Assembly: GCA_034769895.1 (NCBI GenBank)
Contig: CM068367.1
Location: forward strand, 1,315,797,046-1,315,861,045
Origin: Magicicada septendecula
Taxonomy: Eukaryota; Arthropoda; Insecta; Hemiptera; Cicadidae
DNA: 64,000 nt
Direction of reading: 5' to 3'
Part shown: positions 45,841-59,249 of the stretch, piece by piece
Layout of the letters: every line of letters begins with the position of its first letter
Numbering within the stretch: position 1 is the first letter of the stretch
Position numbers and translations under genes: made by a program
The notes under the pieces: model-generated
Databases searched by the model: none
The model's input: only the letters and a program-made list of their open reading frames with translations
What the model was told of the DNA's origin: nothing

Positions 45841-47026
45841 TACTTTATTTTTTTTAACAGTTACACTTGTAGCTGTGATTTTGTATCTGTCCAGAAAAAT
45901 AATTAGTAGTGTGAAAATATAGCATTCAGAACAGATAAATTGTTGGCAATAAAGATTAGTCACATTAAGGTTTCAAATGGCCACCATAAGAAAAATTTCC
46001 TTCTTATACCAATGTCACACAAGTCATCCAACAAATAATGTCTACTAATCAGACTAATAACACCGTTCTGTACAGGTGAAGGCAAGAAGTAACATCCACA
46101 AAATTTTACTGGAAGTTGCAGTGAGCCTATATCTGCAATAGTAGCCTTTATATAGCTATACCATTTACAAATACTATAGCTATAGAGTTATGCAACAACA
46201 CATTTACATAGCCAAGGTACATTCTCTTGCTTTTTTTTATAAATGTGTTCTTTCACACTAGGATCTTGAACTGTTGAAGAATAATTATTCACTTTATATT
46301 TTCTAAACTGTATACAATGGAATCTTGATTTGGAACATATTTGTCATCGTGCCAACTTATTTCCTGTAACAATTTATAATAAACTTTGATTTCACACTCT
46401 GATTTAGGTGTGGGATCCTTGATGTACTGATGACTGACTTAAAGAAATTTTCCAACATCATAACACCTTTATTTGAACGATCACATGAAACACTTTTACA
46501 TTTCAAGTATGTATTTGGAGAAGGACATTTCTATTAGAAGGGATGCCTTATGTGTATTTTGCCCTTTCAAATCATGTAAATTTGCTTTGTTTTGTTTGGA
46601 GGTCTTATGTTGCATACATGCTGAACACCAAAATTCTACTAAGCTTTATCATGAAATAGAATTCATTTAATAACTTCATTCGATTTTTGTGTGTGTTCAT
46701 TTAATAATTTTATTTCTTTTTGTTTTACTCATAAACGTCTTTCATACCTTTTTATGGAAATTATTAATTACCATGAGGTTTCATATGTGTACTGAATACA
46801 TGGTGATAAAATTAGTTACAATTATTACAATTAGTTAAAATTATTATCAATCTCTAAAATTAGTTCATCGTTTATACATAGTTTTTACAGTGGTGCACTG
46901 TATACTTCTGCAATTGGTGGATTTTCTTTATAATATTTTTAAGTGAAGTACTAGAACTCACAGTTGGATTGGAATGTGAATATTTTTCCTCTTTTGCACA
47001 CTACAACATTTTTTTTGTTAGTTCAA
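45841..47026. other. Unassigned, probably host intron DNA
   Basis: No ORF or repeat family is recognised. It is the left flank of the Penelope-like insertion and is continuous with the DNA at 50,765 once that element is removed. Confidence 0.4.
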
Positions 47027-47187
47027 TTGTTTAGTAGGATTCTTGGATTTCGTTGTCCATGACGTGTCCGTTACTTAACTAAATATCACTATAATATTGA
47101 CGACTCGGAACACAATGTTTTTTATAAGTAAAAACGTAAAGTTTTACCTTACAGCCTAAACCGGCTTTCACCTATAGAAGGCTTCAT

Positions 47188-49650
47188 CAGAGGCTGTCGT
47201 TAGTAGCGCTGCTCGTCTTGTTGTTGGCGACGAGAAAGTGTTTCGAAAGATTGAAGCTGTGTGTGTGTGGTGAGATGTGTTCGAATAATGCGTGCGATTT
47301 GAATTGTGTCTGTTCGTTTAGGATGTCGTTTTTATTTGTTTTTGTGTGTTTGTATATTTCTAATTGTTCTAGAGTGTCTAGTTTTCAGCCTTTTGTGTGT
47401 ACGTGTAGTATGTTCATGTTATTGTCGATGTTTTTATATGTGTGGTTTGCTTCAATGAGGTGGTTTGCGAAGGTAGATTCTGTAGTGGTGTGGAGTGCTT
47501 TTGTGTGTTCAATGTATCTCTGTTTGAAGCTACGTCCTGTCTGGCCTATGTAGAATTTACTGCAATTTGAACAATTTAGTTTATATACACCGGGTAGATC
47601 GAATTTGTTTTGTGCTTTGGGCATGCGTTTTGATAGTGTGTGTTCTGTTTTGTTAGTAGTTTTGTAAGCGATTCTGTATCCTGCTTTTTTGAATTTGTGG
47701 GCAATTTTTTCTGTTTGTTTGTTGATGTATGTTAGTGTTATGAATTTGTTGTTTTCTGTCTTTGTCTGTTGTTTGTTTTGTGTTTTGTGTAGGAGTTTAC
47801 TGACTATTGTTCTGTCATAACCGTTAGATTCTGCTAGATATTTTATCGTGTTTAGTTCGTCTTTGTAGTCTATTTCATCTAAGGGGATGTTGTTAAGTCT
47901 ATGTATCATGGTTCTAAAAGCAGCTAGTTTGTGTTGTATTGGGTGATTGGAGGTGTTGTGTATTAGTGTGTCAGTTGTAGTTGGTTTTCTGTATATACTG
48001 AATTTGTGCCTGTGTTCTAGTTTTGTGATGGAGAGGTCTAAGAAGTTTATGGTGTTGTTGTGTTCGTATTCGGCAGTGAAGGTTATGTTTTTATGTATTT
48101 TGTTTATGTGCGTTAGTAACTGTTCACATTGTCTTTTGTTTCCCCTGTATAGTATTAGAATGTCATCAACGTATCTGTGCCAATATAGTATTTTATGTGA
48201 GTGTCTGTCATTGTTTGTGAGTATTTTTGTTTTTTCTAAGTGTTGGAGGAAGACTTCTGCTAGAATGCTGGATATGGGGGAGCCCATGGGTAGGCCGTCG
48301 TTCTGTGTGTAGTATTTATTGTTATAAGTAAAGTAGTTTTGTTTTGTGATAATGTTCAGAGTTTCTGTTATTTCATTGATAAGTTCGTCTGGTGTGTTGT
48401 TCTGTTTGAGTTTGTTTTGTAGGATGGTGATTGTTTCAGAGATGGGGATGTTTGTGTACAGGTTTTTAATGTCAAAGGAGGCTAATGTGGCGTTATGGGG
48501 GATGTGTATGTCTTTTATTTTTGTTACTAGGTCAGTGTTGTTTTTTACTGCAATGTTGTTGTCTATTTGTGTGTGTTGTCTAATAATTTTGTCTAGATAT
48601 TTTGCCAGTTTGTGTGCAGGGGCATTACGGTAGTTGATAATGGGGCGGATCGGAATGTCTTCTTTATAGATTTTGGGAAGCGCTTGGAGTGTAGGTGCTG
48701 ATGGTCGGATTTGTTTCATGTAGGGCTTTTGTTTATGTGTCATAATGTGTTTGGCTTTGTTGACTATTTGTTTTACTGAGTTTTGGTATCTGTCGGTGGG
48801 GTCGTGTTTTAGTTCTGTGATGTTGTTCTGTTCTATGAAGTCTTGTACTTTTTTGTGTAGGTTGTCTGTGGGGATAATTACAGTCGTGTTGCCTTTGTCA
48901 GCTTTTACAAATGTGATGTTGTGTTTGTGTGCCTTTTCCCTCAGTTTGATGGCTGTGTGTATTTCTGAGTTGTGGTTGTTGTTGTCTGGTGTCTTATGTA
49001 CTCCTATTGTGTTGTTTATATTATGTCTTAATGTGTCTTGATGCTCTGGTGCTGTGTTTTGTATATTTGTTTCTGTGTCGATTATGAGCTTTGTTAGTGT
49101 TTGGTTGTTATGTTTGTAATGTATGTTATGTTTTAGGCCTTTATCAAGGAGTGTTTGTTCGTTTTTTGTGAGTGTGACGTTCGTGAGGTTTACTGTACGT
49201 GGGTAGAATTTGTGCGAGGGAATTATATCTGTTTTGATTGGTGTCAGGTTTTTTATTTTTCTGTCGTGTTTTGTCTGTATGATATGTTTTTTTTATTTTT
49301 GTCCATTCATTTGTGTGATGTATTAGTTCAGTCATGTAATTGTGTCCGTACGTGTTGGCGATATGTAGGTGTAGTGTTAATGCTTTGCGGTTAAGAGCGT
49401 CTTTTTTCTTATATAGTTGTTTAATTGATTCTTTTATGTATGTTCTTTGTGCGATGTTTTGTGTTATTCGGGCGGCCTGGTTGTTATGTTTAATTTTGAT
49501 TTGGGCATATTTAGGTGTTAGTGAATTGTTTATGCATGTTTTGTTGAAATTTATGTGAGCTACAATCTTTCTAACCTTCAAAGTTGTGAACTTGTACGCT
49601 TGGACGTTGGCTCGTCTTGCTGAGTTAAATTCTTGGATTTCGTTGTCCAT
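47188..49650 (-). pseudogene. Penelope-like RT with GIY-YIG endonuclease, frameshift and late stop
   Basis: The gene starts MDNEIQEFNS at 49,650. A frame change near 49,160 separates the N-terminal 165 codons from the rest, which then runs open to a TGA at 47,385. Motifs in the second frame: FVKADKGN near 48,890, then (counting from 48,743) SFDIKNLYTNIP 89-100, LPMGSPIS 151-158, the YVDD box 191-194, and the GIY-YIG region GVYKL (385) CSNC (391-394) FYIGQTGRS (397-405). The TGA at 47,385 is CGA in the other direct repeat, where the frame continues 60 codons further, so it is a premature stop. The protein would nick DNA and reverse transcribe the element RNA at the target. Confidence 0.9.
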
Positions 49651-50190
49651 GACGTGTCCGTTACTTAACTAAATATCACTATAATATTGACGACTCGGAA
49701 CACAATGTTTTTTATAAGTAAAAACGTAAAGTTTTACCTTACAGCCTAAACCGGCTTTCACCTATAGAAGGCTTCATCAGAGGCTGTCGTTAGTAGCGCT
49801 GCTCGTCTTGTTGTTGGCGACGAGAAAGTGTTTCGAAAGATTGAAGCTGTGTGTGTGTGGTGAGTTGTGTTCGAATAATGCGTGCGATTTGAATTGTGTC
49901 TGTTCGTTTAGGATGTCGTTTTTATTTGTTTTTGTGTGTTTGTATATTTCTAATTGTTCTAGAGTGTCTAGTTTTCGGCCTTTTGTGTGTACGTGTAGTA
50001 TGTTCATGTTATTGTCGATGTTTTTATATGTGTGGTTTGCTTCAATGAGGTGGTTTGCGAAGGTAGATTCTGTAGTGGTGTGGAGTGCTTTTGTGTGTTC
50101 AATGTATCTCTGTTTGAAGCTACGTCCTGTCTGGCCTATGTAGAATTTACTGCAATTTGAACAATTTAGTTTATATACACCGGGTAGATC
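49629..50190 (-). repeat. Direct repeat (pLTR) of the Penelope-like element
   Basis: It is nearly identical to 47,039-47,600 over 562 bp; two differences seen are T for A at 49,864 and G for A near 49,977. It contains the gene's C-terminal end and the leader with the first codons. Confidence 0.9.
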
Positions 50191-50752
50191 AGGATAAAGC
50201 AGGATACAGAATCGCTTACAAAACTACTAACAAAACAGAACACACACTATCAAAACGCATGCCCAAAGCACAAAACAAATTTGATCTACCCGGTGTATAT
50301 AAACTAAATTGTTCAAATTGCAGTAAATTCTACATAGGCCAGACAGGACGTAGCTTCAAACAGATACATTGAACACACAAAAGCACTCCACACCACTACA
50401 GAATCTACCTTCGCAAACCACCTCATTGAAGCAAACCACACATATAAAAAAATAAAAACTGTTTTGTGTAGGAGTTTACTGACTATTGTTCTGTCATAAC
50501 CGTTAGATTCTGCTAGATATTTTATCGTGTTTAGTTCGTCTTTGTAGTCTATTTCATCTAAGGGGATGTTGTTAAGTCTATGTATCATGGTTCTAAAAGC
50601 AGCTAGTTTGTGTTGTATTGGGTGATTGGAGGTGTTGTGTATATAGATGAAGCCTTCTATAGGTGAAAGCCGGTTTAGGCTGTAAGGTAAAACTTTACGT
50701 TTTTACTTATAAAAAACATTGTGTTCCGAGTCGTCAATATTATAGTGATATT
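50191..50752. repeat. Rearranged, partly inverted Penelope-like tail
   Basis: Plus-strand bases 50,191-50,447 are the inverse of the endonuclease region and form a foldback of over 150 bp with 49,990-50,190. Bases 50,461-50,641 are back in minus orientation (same as 47,784-47,945). Bases 50,645-50,752 are the inverse of 47,080-47,190. Confidence 0.8.
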
Positions 50753-50764
50753 TTGTTTAGTAGG

Positions 50765-52269
<1,505 letters not shown>

Positions 52270-52305
52270 TTAAGTACAGTAACTTACCTCAAGCTGAGAA
52301 GAAAA

Positions 52306-52740
52306 TGATTATTTTTTGGTATCAAACTCTAATCTCCTTTGAAATTGTTTGTTTGTCTGTTTTTTAAGTTTATACTCTATATCTCTGTGAACATCTGAAA
52401 AAGAATTTTGGTATTGCTCACAGTTGTATATCATATACACGATGAAATTCTCTTGGCCCTCAATCGGTATACTGTCAGTGGCATCTTCCAGCTTGAGGAA
52501 TTACTAGAAACCATGAAGAGCAATCTGGAGAATTGTTGGTTTGCCAATAAAACTTGGATCTGATTGCAGAATAAGCTGGTGCAACTTCATATGTCCAGCC
52601 TCTTCTGCTGAACTGTTGCAAGAAGGTGACAAAGCAAAAAAGTCTTTAACTGTTTCGCTTTCTGAAGTGTTTGTACGCCATACTACCCACGTTATTAGGG
52701 TACAATATTTATATTTTCTGAAACACCAGACGTTTAAGCA
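52306..52740 (-). pseudogene. Coding-like antisense stretch, unrecognised, two stops
   Basis: On the minus strand one frame is readable from about 52,730 to a TAA near 52,306 and is broken only by two adjacent stops (52,501-52,506). It includes ESETVKDFFALSPSCNSSAE, HQLILQSDPSFIGKPTILQI and, after the stops, PIEGQENFIVYMIYNCEQYQ. The composition looks like real protein, but I cannot name the family. It could be a degraded gene or retrocopy, or part of a neighbouring exon. Confidence 0.4.
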
Positions 52741-53815
52741 GCATCAACAGCAACCATCTTCAGTATAGCAGGAACACAGCAGTAATGCCTGCTAAAGAAA
52801 ACACTGAGATTGAAAACAAAGCCAGAAGCACACTTCTGTAAATAACTTCTGGTGTTCAAGATGTATGATAACTCTGGCTGTGAGAGTTTGCGTTTTCTTC
52901 TGAAATATATTTAAGATGTTCTAGGTGGTATCCAGGATATTAAGCAACACTCCGGACCTTGCTTGATTTTTTTTATTTTTGCCTTCAGACACTTCCATTA
53001 TTATAAATAAATTTTTTTCTCATTAAAACTATTTATACAACAATTGGGTACAAATTTTGGGCCTATCTGCTAACAACAAATCATTTGTTAAGATTGTGTT
53101 TATACAACCATTCATAATCCTAGTTTACAAGCAGTCTCTCAGCTGGTCAACCAAAGTACTTCCATGAACAAATTGCATACTTTCATAATAGCATTCTGAT
53201 TTTGGTTTGTTTACAGCATACCATAATGCTGCTTGCCATTATCCCTTAAACTAATTAAACTATCTCTAATTTGTGTAATCTCATAATAATACTGCTTAAT
53301 CTTACTTATTATTTCAGCCTGGGATTGAACCTTCTATCAAAAGTTAATGTACTCAATATCGTTCAAAGGACTGCAGTTGCAATGCAACAACATGCAGTTG
53401 TTCATTGAATGAATCTTGAAATATGTCATCCAGAAAATATGCACTTTCTGTACATTTACACAAAGCTGAAACAGCAAAACTTTTTCAAACTGCCACCATT
53501 TTGAAACTGTCCTCCTCAATTTATTATTTTTTTCAAAGCTTAAATGATACAGAAAGCTCAGTTTTTAAACTCTAATGCTGACTTTTATATAATATCTCAC
53601 AAAACTTACGTGAAAGTTGAATTTACATTAATGGATAATCAGATTAAAAAAGAGACTGGTTTTAGGCATAATCATCTATAAATTATTTATTTCAAACATT
53701 ATAACTCATCACAAAACAAAGAAAAGAATAAGACTTATGTGTAAACCTCAATGTTGTCCAACAATTTTACAACTCTCCAACCGTAGGTACTTACTTTCAT
53801 ATTTCTAGACAACAT
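52741..53815. other. Host DNA left of element E
   Basis: Mostly AT-rich. On the minus strand around 53,520-53,370 a frame with CKCTESAYFLDDIFQDSFNE looks coding-like, but it is short and interrupted. Nothing else is recognised. Confidence 0.3.
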
Positions 53816-54957
53816 TGTAGCGGGGCATTTTTGGGCATACCTGGGGTAATAACATAATTTGTATTTTTTCATAAATAAATAATAAATAACATGTTGAGTG
53901 ATAGGGACAGAAATTATAAACTTCGGTAAATTTCTTGTGTGAAACGAAAACAACAGTGGCAGCATTGACTGTGAAGGTTATTCGATGATATTTTGTAAAA
54001 ACAGATTCAACAGACGCAGTTTTAATAACAGACAAACTGTGCAAAATTCAGTTCAAGGACGAACACGAAACTAGTAAACAACATTGTCAACAAGTTATGT
54101 AACAGAAAACAAATTATGCAACGAGACGATCAGGCGATGTGTTATGTCAGCGCGTGACATAACGAGGTGTGTCACCAGTTTCGTCAGACACACAGAACAA
54201 AGACTCAGTGGCAAAACAACATCTGAATTCAACAGACGCAACTAACTGTGCGTTAGCCGGTTCGCCGGTTTTTCGGCGAAGTTTTGGCGTTTCGCCGGCC
54301 GTGTGTAATTATCGCCCGCACGTATACAAATCTTAAATGTAAAATAGCAGCTGTCAACTTAATTAGATTGAACTAACAGTTAAATGGGTTTTTCTAAAAA
54401 CATGTAAATTCAGTGATCTACGCAGTGCGCGTAGTATAAGGCGATGTCATCTGGACTCACATGTCAGTTAAGTAACCTTCAATTTTCGTCTAACATCAAC
54501 AAAGTCCGATATAAATTTTATAACGAAACAAAATTTTAAGCACTAAACAAATGAGATCTCATATGGGTATGGGGGAATGTAAAACAGAGTGAATGAGAGT
54601 ACGTATTAAATAAAGAACGCTGGTTTGCTAAATAAGGTAGTAAATTAATTGAATAAATACCATGGTTTAGTTTTAATTGTTTCTTCTTTTAAATGTTAAA
54701 CTTAGATATATATATATGGGAAAAATATAGTATTGAATAATTATAAATATGGCTAACAACCAATGTTCTAACGATAATGAAGTAAAATGGAAAGAAATAA
54801 CGTGCTATAGAATGAATAAATAATTCATGAGCAACAAATAAGTTGTTGGGTAAATCATTTCAAAATAAACCATTCTGATCTCCTGTTTGCCTAAAAAGAA
54901 CCCTGAAATGATAGGTATAAATTTTGTGTTTTTTGTTTGCTCGTTAACCATATCACA
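53816..54957 (+). repeat. 5' LTR of element E
   Basis: It starts TGTAGCGGGGCATTTTTGGG and ends CATATCACA. Inside is a palindromic-looking GC-rich block with GCCGGTTCGCCGG and CGGCGAAGTTTTGGCG (54,257-54,300). Confidence 0.9.
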
Positions 54958-54979
54958 TTTGGCTTCCGAACGTAGGGAC
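54958..54979 (+). promoter_or_regulatory. Primer binding site of element E
   Basis: TTTGGCTTCCGAACGTAGGG then AC directly follows the LTR. It matches the lysine-tRNA type site at most positions, with two extra bases (GT) in the right half. Confidence 0.6.
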
Positions 54980-55212
54980 GATTTATATAAAGGAATTTTA
55001 TATAAATATAGGCCTACGGGGAGAACAGAATGGTTGTTTGAGGTAAAATAAAAATTTTTTTTTCGTACGTAAAATAGACGCAAATATGGGGTTATGTTTT
55101 GATAGTGTTATGTATGTAGTGAATTATGTGTTTATGAGTATTGTGAGGGTAATTAGTGTGTATGAGATGAATTATATTATATAAAGGGTAGTATAATAAA
55201 ATTTTTTTTAAT

Positions 55213-56562
55213 ATGGCTAAGATACAAGAAAATGATAGTAGTTTCGTATGGAAGGAGTGGGAAAGCGAATTTAGAGGGGTTGTAGGTGAAATGACAGACG
55301 AGGAATGGGGGAGGTTAGACGATAGTTTAACACGAATGGAAGAGAAGGAAGAGGGAATATTTGCAGAAATTAAGAAGCACAGTGATGATATTGATAGTGA
55401 GGTGACAAGGAATAGAGGTAAGATCGTTGAAGCGATAGTAGTAGTAAATAAGGCAGCAAATAGGCCTAATGTTAAGGATGATAATATAATGGGAGCAGAA
55501 AGTGGTGGAGAGACAAATCAATTTAACAAAATTAAAGTCGATCAGGTGGCAGATAATGAGGTAAGCAATGAGATGAGTGAATCTGATTATAAGACGCATA
55601 TGATGAATATGATATTTATGATGTGCAAGGAACGTTTGGATCAACAAAACGCAATGTTAGATGACATGATTAGTGATGTCAAGGAATTCAATAATAAATT
55701 GAAAAAACAAAACGAGGAGTGGAGAAGGGATAGATATCAGGTAAAAAAGAATACAGAAGTTGAGTTAACACAGGTAAGTGGTGTCTTTGATGATAGTGAA
55801 GAAATAAGTAACCAGGTGAGTGACAATTCGAATAATGAGTTAATAACTAACAGTGACCAAATAGTGGGAGAAATAGTGTTGACTAGTGATGATAATGATA
55901 TTAATTACAATTCTGAGGTAAGTAGGAATGATAATTATGATAATATAAGTGAAAATATGTTAAAAAATAATGGAGTAAATATAGAGAGTACTGATGAAGT
56001 TCTAGAATGTGATGATTATGAAATGTTAATATGTATGGATGAAGTAGAGAGAGAGTGGAAAAATAATGTTGTAGTTGAGTGGGGACAGAGGGCAAATTTT
56101 CCCCTTATTGTTTATGATGATGGTGATGATTTGATGTTGTTTTTTCAGGGCAAGAGACCCTTATTGTTAAATGAATTAATGTTGTATAATGTTGTACCCT
56201 CTGTCCGTAATAATTGTGAGAGTGTGATATGGTGCTATGAAGAAAGAGAGTTATGTATTGAGAGTGAAATAGAATTATATAAGTTAGAAAGAACGTATGA
56301 TGAAGTGAGAAAAATACTAGAAGGGGTGATGATGAATCATGTGAAATACGTACCTGTTGAAAGAGAGAGAGAGAATAATTTTGATAATATCTTGCCTAAC
56401 TATAATGACTTACCTGACGTAGTAGTTGAGGAATACAAAAATGAGAAAACAATTTACCTGACATTAACAAATAACACTGATATAGACGGGACAATCCTAA
56501 CTTATGGTGACAAGATTTATAGTGGTATAATGGATTATTATAGAATTGATGGATTATTATGA
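55213..56562 (+). CDS. Acidic coiled-coil ORF of element E, family signature at the C-terminus
   Basis: The 449-residue frame starts at an ATG following a T-rich run. Residues about 1-60 are acidic with EEWGRLDDSLTRMEEKEE; residues about 130-180 are coiled coil (RLDQQNAMLDD, VKEFNNKLKKQNEEW); residues 190-265 are Asn/Asp/Ser-rich and look disordered. The C-terminal part has NIESTDEVLE, ELYKLERTYDEV near 356 and IYLTLTNNTDIDGTIL near 416, the signature shared with B and C. It stops at 56,562; a frame change just before has cut off a tail that is still readable to 56,647 (VDKNDICYKYIRYLYDD). No capsid, zinc finger or enzyme motif is seen. Function unknown; a Gag-interacting or RNA-packaging protein is inference. 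Confidence 0.75.
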   Translation: MAKIQENDSSFVWKEWESEFRGVVGEMTDEEWGRLDDSLTRMEEKEEGIFAEIKKHSDDIDSEVTRNRGKIVEAIVVVNKAANRPNVKDDNIMGAESGGETNQFNKIKVDQVADNEVSNEMSESDYKTHMMNMIFMMCKERLDQQNAMLDDMISDVKEFNNKLKKQNEEWRRDRYQVKKNTEVELTQVSGVFDDSEEISNQVSDNSNNELITNSDQIVGEIVLTSDDNDINYNSEVSRNDNYDNISENMLKNNGVNIESTDEVLECDDYEMLICMDEVEREWKNNVVVEWGQRANFPLIVYDDGDDLMLFFQGKRPLLLNELMLYNVVPSVRNNCESVIWCYEERELCIESEIELYKLERTYDEVRKILEGVMMNHVKYVPVERERENNFDNILPNYNDLPDVVVEEYKNEKTIYLTLTNNTDIDGTILTYGDKIYSGIMDYYRIDGLL

Positions 56563-57480
56563 TAGTAATGATTATAATAAATTGTATGTTGATAAAAATG
56601 ATATATGTTACAAATATATCAGGTATTTATATGACGATAGAGGGTGAGCTAAAAGATCAGTGTTGGGACATTTTTAAATATTGTAAATTATTGGTAATGA
56701 CCTTGCTGATTTGGACATCTGAAGTGAGATACACTTGAACAGTTTTGACGTATACTTTGTAAATATAATGTAGGGAATTCATTTGTGTGTATTATGAAAG
56801 GTTAGAAAAATAATGTGTATATGTATTAGAAAATGTTGTGTTAATAATAATAATATTATGAATATGAATATTTTGCATTCTAATTAAATAACAAAATAAT
56901 TATGAAGACAATAATTAATGATTTATAGAATGTTGATAATAATTGAAATATGTTATTTTAATAATCAAATGAATATTTAATTTTAATAATCAATTGAAGT
57001 AAATAATTTGAGATCTTTAGATATTGTGATTGAATGTTATATGTTTGCAGTTTTATAATGAATTTAATTTCTTTTATGAGTTTTAAATTTAATAATAATT
57101 AAGAAATAAGTAAATGTAAATGGTTTATTTTGTGGAATATCATAATGGTTAAAAATATATGTTAATAATAAATTTAGAAATTTTGAAAATCTGATTGCAA
57201 CACAGGATAAATTCATAATGATGATAAATAAAAGAGTTAATGAAAAATTTTAAATAATGTTTATAAATTTTTAGATAAATTATTTAAAAGAGAATTGTTT
57301 GTTTAATGTATGCTAATAATCCAGATTGATTTCTATTTGTGTATTATGTTATGTAATGTATTATACAAGATGTGGGGATAATTTTGGGAGGTAGATTGGT
57401 GCTCAATGAAGTGATAGAACAGTGGAGTGTGGAACTGCAACAGTTGAAAGTTTAGTTATCCATTGTAATTAATTAGTTAG
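56563..57480 (+). other. AT-rich spacer of element E
   Basis: After the cut-off ORF tail (to 56,647) only AT-rich DNA follows. Several blocks (for example TAAATAAATAACA and ATTAATGAATTG neighbourhoods) resemble 620-1,060 of element A. No gene. Confidence 0.5.
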
Positions 57481-58100
57481 TAAGTTGCTATCGCTGGGGT
57501 GGCATGTGCCCCAGTAGATAGCGGAAAGTGTTGGGGGTAACCGAGAGTGTTACCTCCATCGGAGGCCAACATGGCAAATATGCACGGCACACCTTTTGTA
57601 CAATTTTATATTGTACTTGATAAATTGCCGTGTCGTGCATAATAGAAATGATGTAGACATGCCTGAAGGAAGAGTTGGTTTCCCCGACTTTTCGGGCGAT
57701 TACTGCCTTACCAGCACTAATCGTGGTTTTGGCGAGCGGTTAGCTATGGTCATACCAAGTCCCTTGACCATAGCTGGCTTGAAATTGGTACAGATTTGAA
57801 ATTTAATGGGGGGAGAACTTAGGGGAAATCCCGGGAACTATGGAACAGCGGCTGCCACTCTGTTCGAGGAGGAACAGCAGAGCCAGGTGGTAGATCAGTC
57901 TTAAGGGTGTATGATTATAGAACAAGAACATGATGATGTTCACTAATTTTAAAACTTAATAGCGGAAGCAGAGACACGGAGAGGTAAAACCTGCTCCAAA
58001 ATATACAGTCTCTGTGGAAGCGGAAAGGCGCCACAGTCTTACATAATTTGAAATAGTGTGTGTGGCTGGGAGGTTATCCAAGGGGATAACGTATTAAAAA
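57481..58100 (+). other. Conserved noncoding block of element E
   Basis: It contains the conserved motif (57,690-57,712), a near-inverted pair AGCTATGGTCATACC and CTTGACCATAGCTGG that can form a stem (57,742-57,778), CTATGGAACAGCGGCTGCC (57,839) and GGTGGTAGATCAGTCTTAAG (57,886). The same order is present in D at 43,500-43,725. In the gypsy elements it lies after pol, but here it precedes the pol remnant, so E is rearranged. Confidence 0.55.
57690..57712 (+). promoter_or_regulatory. Conserved TTTCGGGCGAT motif (element E)
   Basis: It reads TTTCGGGCGATTACTGCCTT then ACC, closest to the second copy in O. Confidence 0.6.
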
Positions 58101-58599
58101 TTTGCTATATTTTAATTAATAATGATGATTTGCTACTCAATAATTTTGTTTGAATTTAAAAAATAGATGCACTAAATACTTCTTATATTGTGTTTAATAT
58201 GTCTTAGTGTGTTGATTGCATTTAGTATGTTAGGAATAAGAATTATAAAAATATGATAATATGTTTTCAATGTGTTTATAGATTTTAAAATAAAATGAAA
58301 AATAGTTGTGATAGGTGAAATTTTCAATGGGTTGCAAAAGATAGAAATGGGTGATAGTAATTGTTTGAATAAAATGTTTGAATCAGTCCAAGTTGAATTT
58401 TTGTGGGACATATAGATCTGTCCAAATTGAAGTCAGAGTTAAAGAAATAGTAGAGATGAAAATAATGCAATGTTGTTTTGAGTTAATGTATGTTATAGAA
58501 TTTTGAGAAGTATAAGTGGAGACACAGTAGTTATGGAGAATTTATGTAGAATTTTGAGCGATATATTGTTGTTTATTTTGTTGATGTTATTTTGTTGTA

Positions 58600-59060
58600 A
58601 TTGTAGTGAGGTAATGAGATTGAGATTTTTTGGGGATGGCAATTTTGTAGTAGGGGTAGTGTAATGTGGGAGTCCGCAACATAAGGGTTGGGACGGGATT
58701 TGGTATAGTTTTAGTGGGAAGGGGTTGCCTTAGGTAAAATCCAGGAACCAGAGAACGGGAATTGAGCTTTTTTGGGGGGGGGAAACACGTATCCTATGTA
58801 CAAAGGGTTAGAGAGTATTTTTTTTTTTTATATAAGAGTAGAAGGTGGCGAATTGAGCTAAAGTAGTAAGTAGTTAGAGGTAGAGAAGGGTTAGTAGATT
58901 TTTGATAGTGGGGTGTCATACTAGTTAAAGATTTTGTAAGGGAGCGTTAGAGTAATAAAAGGGGTAAGATTATGAGTAAATGCCAAGTTGATAAAGTGAA
59001 TTATAATGAATAACGTAGAATCACCCAGATTAATGAAAGAGAATGATAAATGAAATGATG
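58600..59060 (+). pseudogene. pol remnant of element E
   Basis: The order matches the remnant of element A: GGGAGTCCGCAAC, GGGAAGGGGTTGCCTTAGG, ATCCAGGAACCAGAGAACGG, GGAAACACGTATCC, then GGTGTCATACTAGTTAAAG, GGTAAGATTATGAGTAAATG and TCACCCAGATTAATG. It is not translatable. Confidence 0.6.
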
Positions 59061-59249
59061 TGTAAAACAGAAATTGAAAAAAAAAAAAAAAAAAAAATTT
59101 GTGATTTTGAGAAACGAATTAATAAGAGTAAATCAAGTTTAAAAGTAATTTTCTGATTTTATATGCCAACTTAATGATGTGAAGTGTATAAATTTTACAA
59201 ACAAATTGTTTATTTTAAGATGTTTTCTTATGTTATGATGTATTATTAT

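Larger units (their letters stand above)
47039..50752 (-). mobile_element. Penelope-like element with direct repeats and rearranged tail
   Basis: A 12-bp target duplication TTGTTTAGTAGG flanks it (47,027-47,038 and 50,753-50,764). In element sense, from right to left: an inverted terminal fragment (50,752-50,642), a piece of the RT-endonuclease gene (50,641-50,458), an inverted piece of the endonuclease region (50,447-50,191), a 562-bp direct repeat (50,190-49,629), the main gene (49,650-47,190) and the second direct repeat (47,600-47,039). Direct repeats (pLTRs), partial copies and inverted pieces are typical of Penelope-like elements. Confidence 0.9.

Noticed and set aside
47218..49041. Cys/Phe/Val-rich plus-strand ORFs at the Penelope-like element
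   Set aside because: They are the reverse complement of the Asn/Thr/His-rich RT-endonuclease frame, which carries all RT and GIY-YIG motifs.
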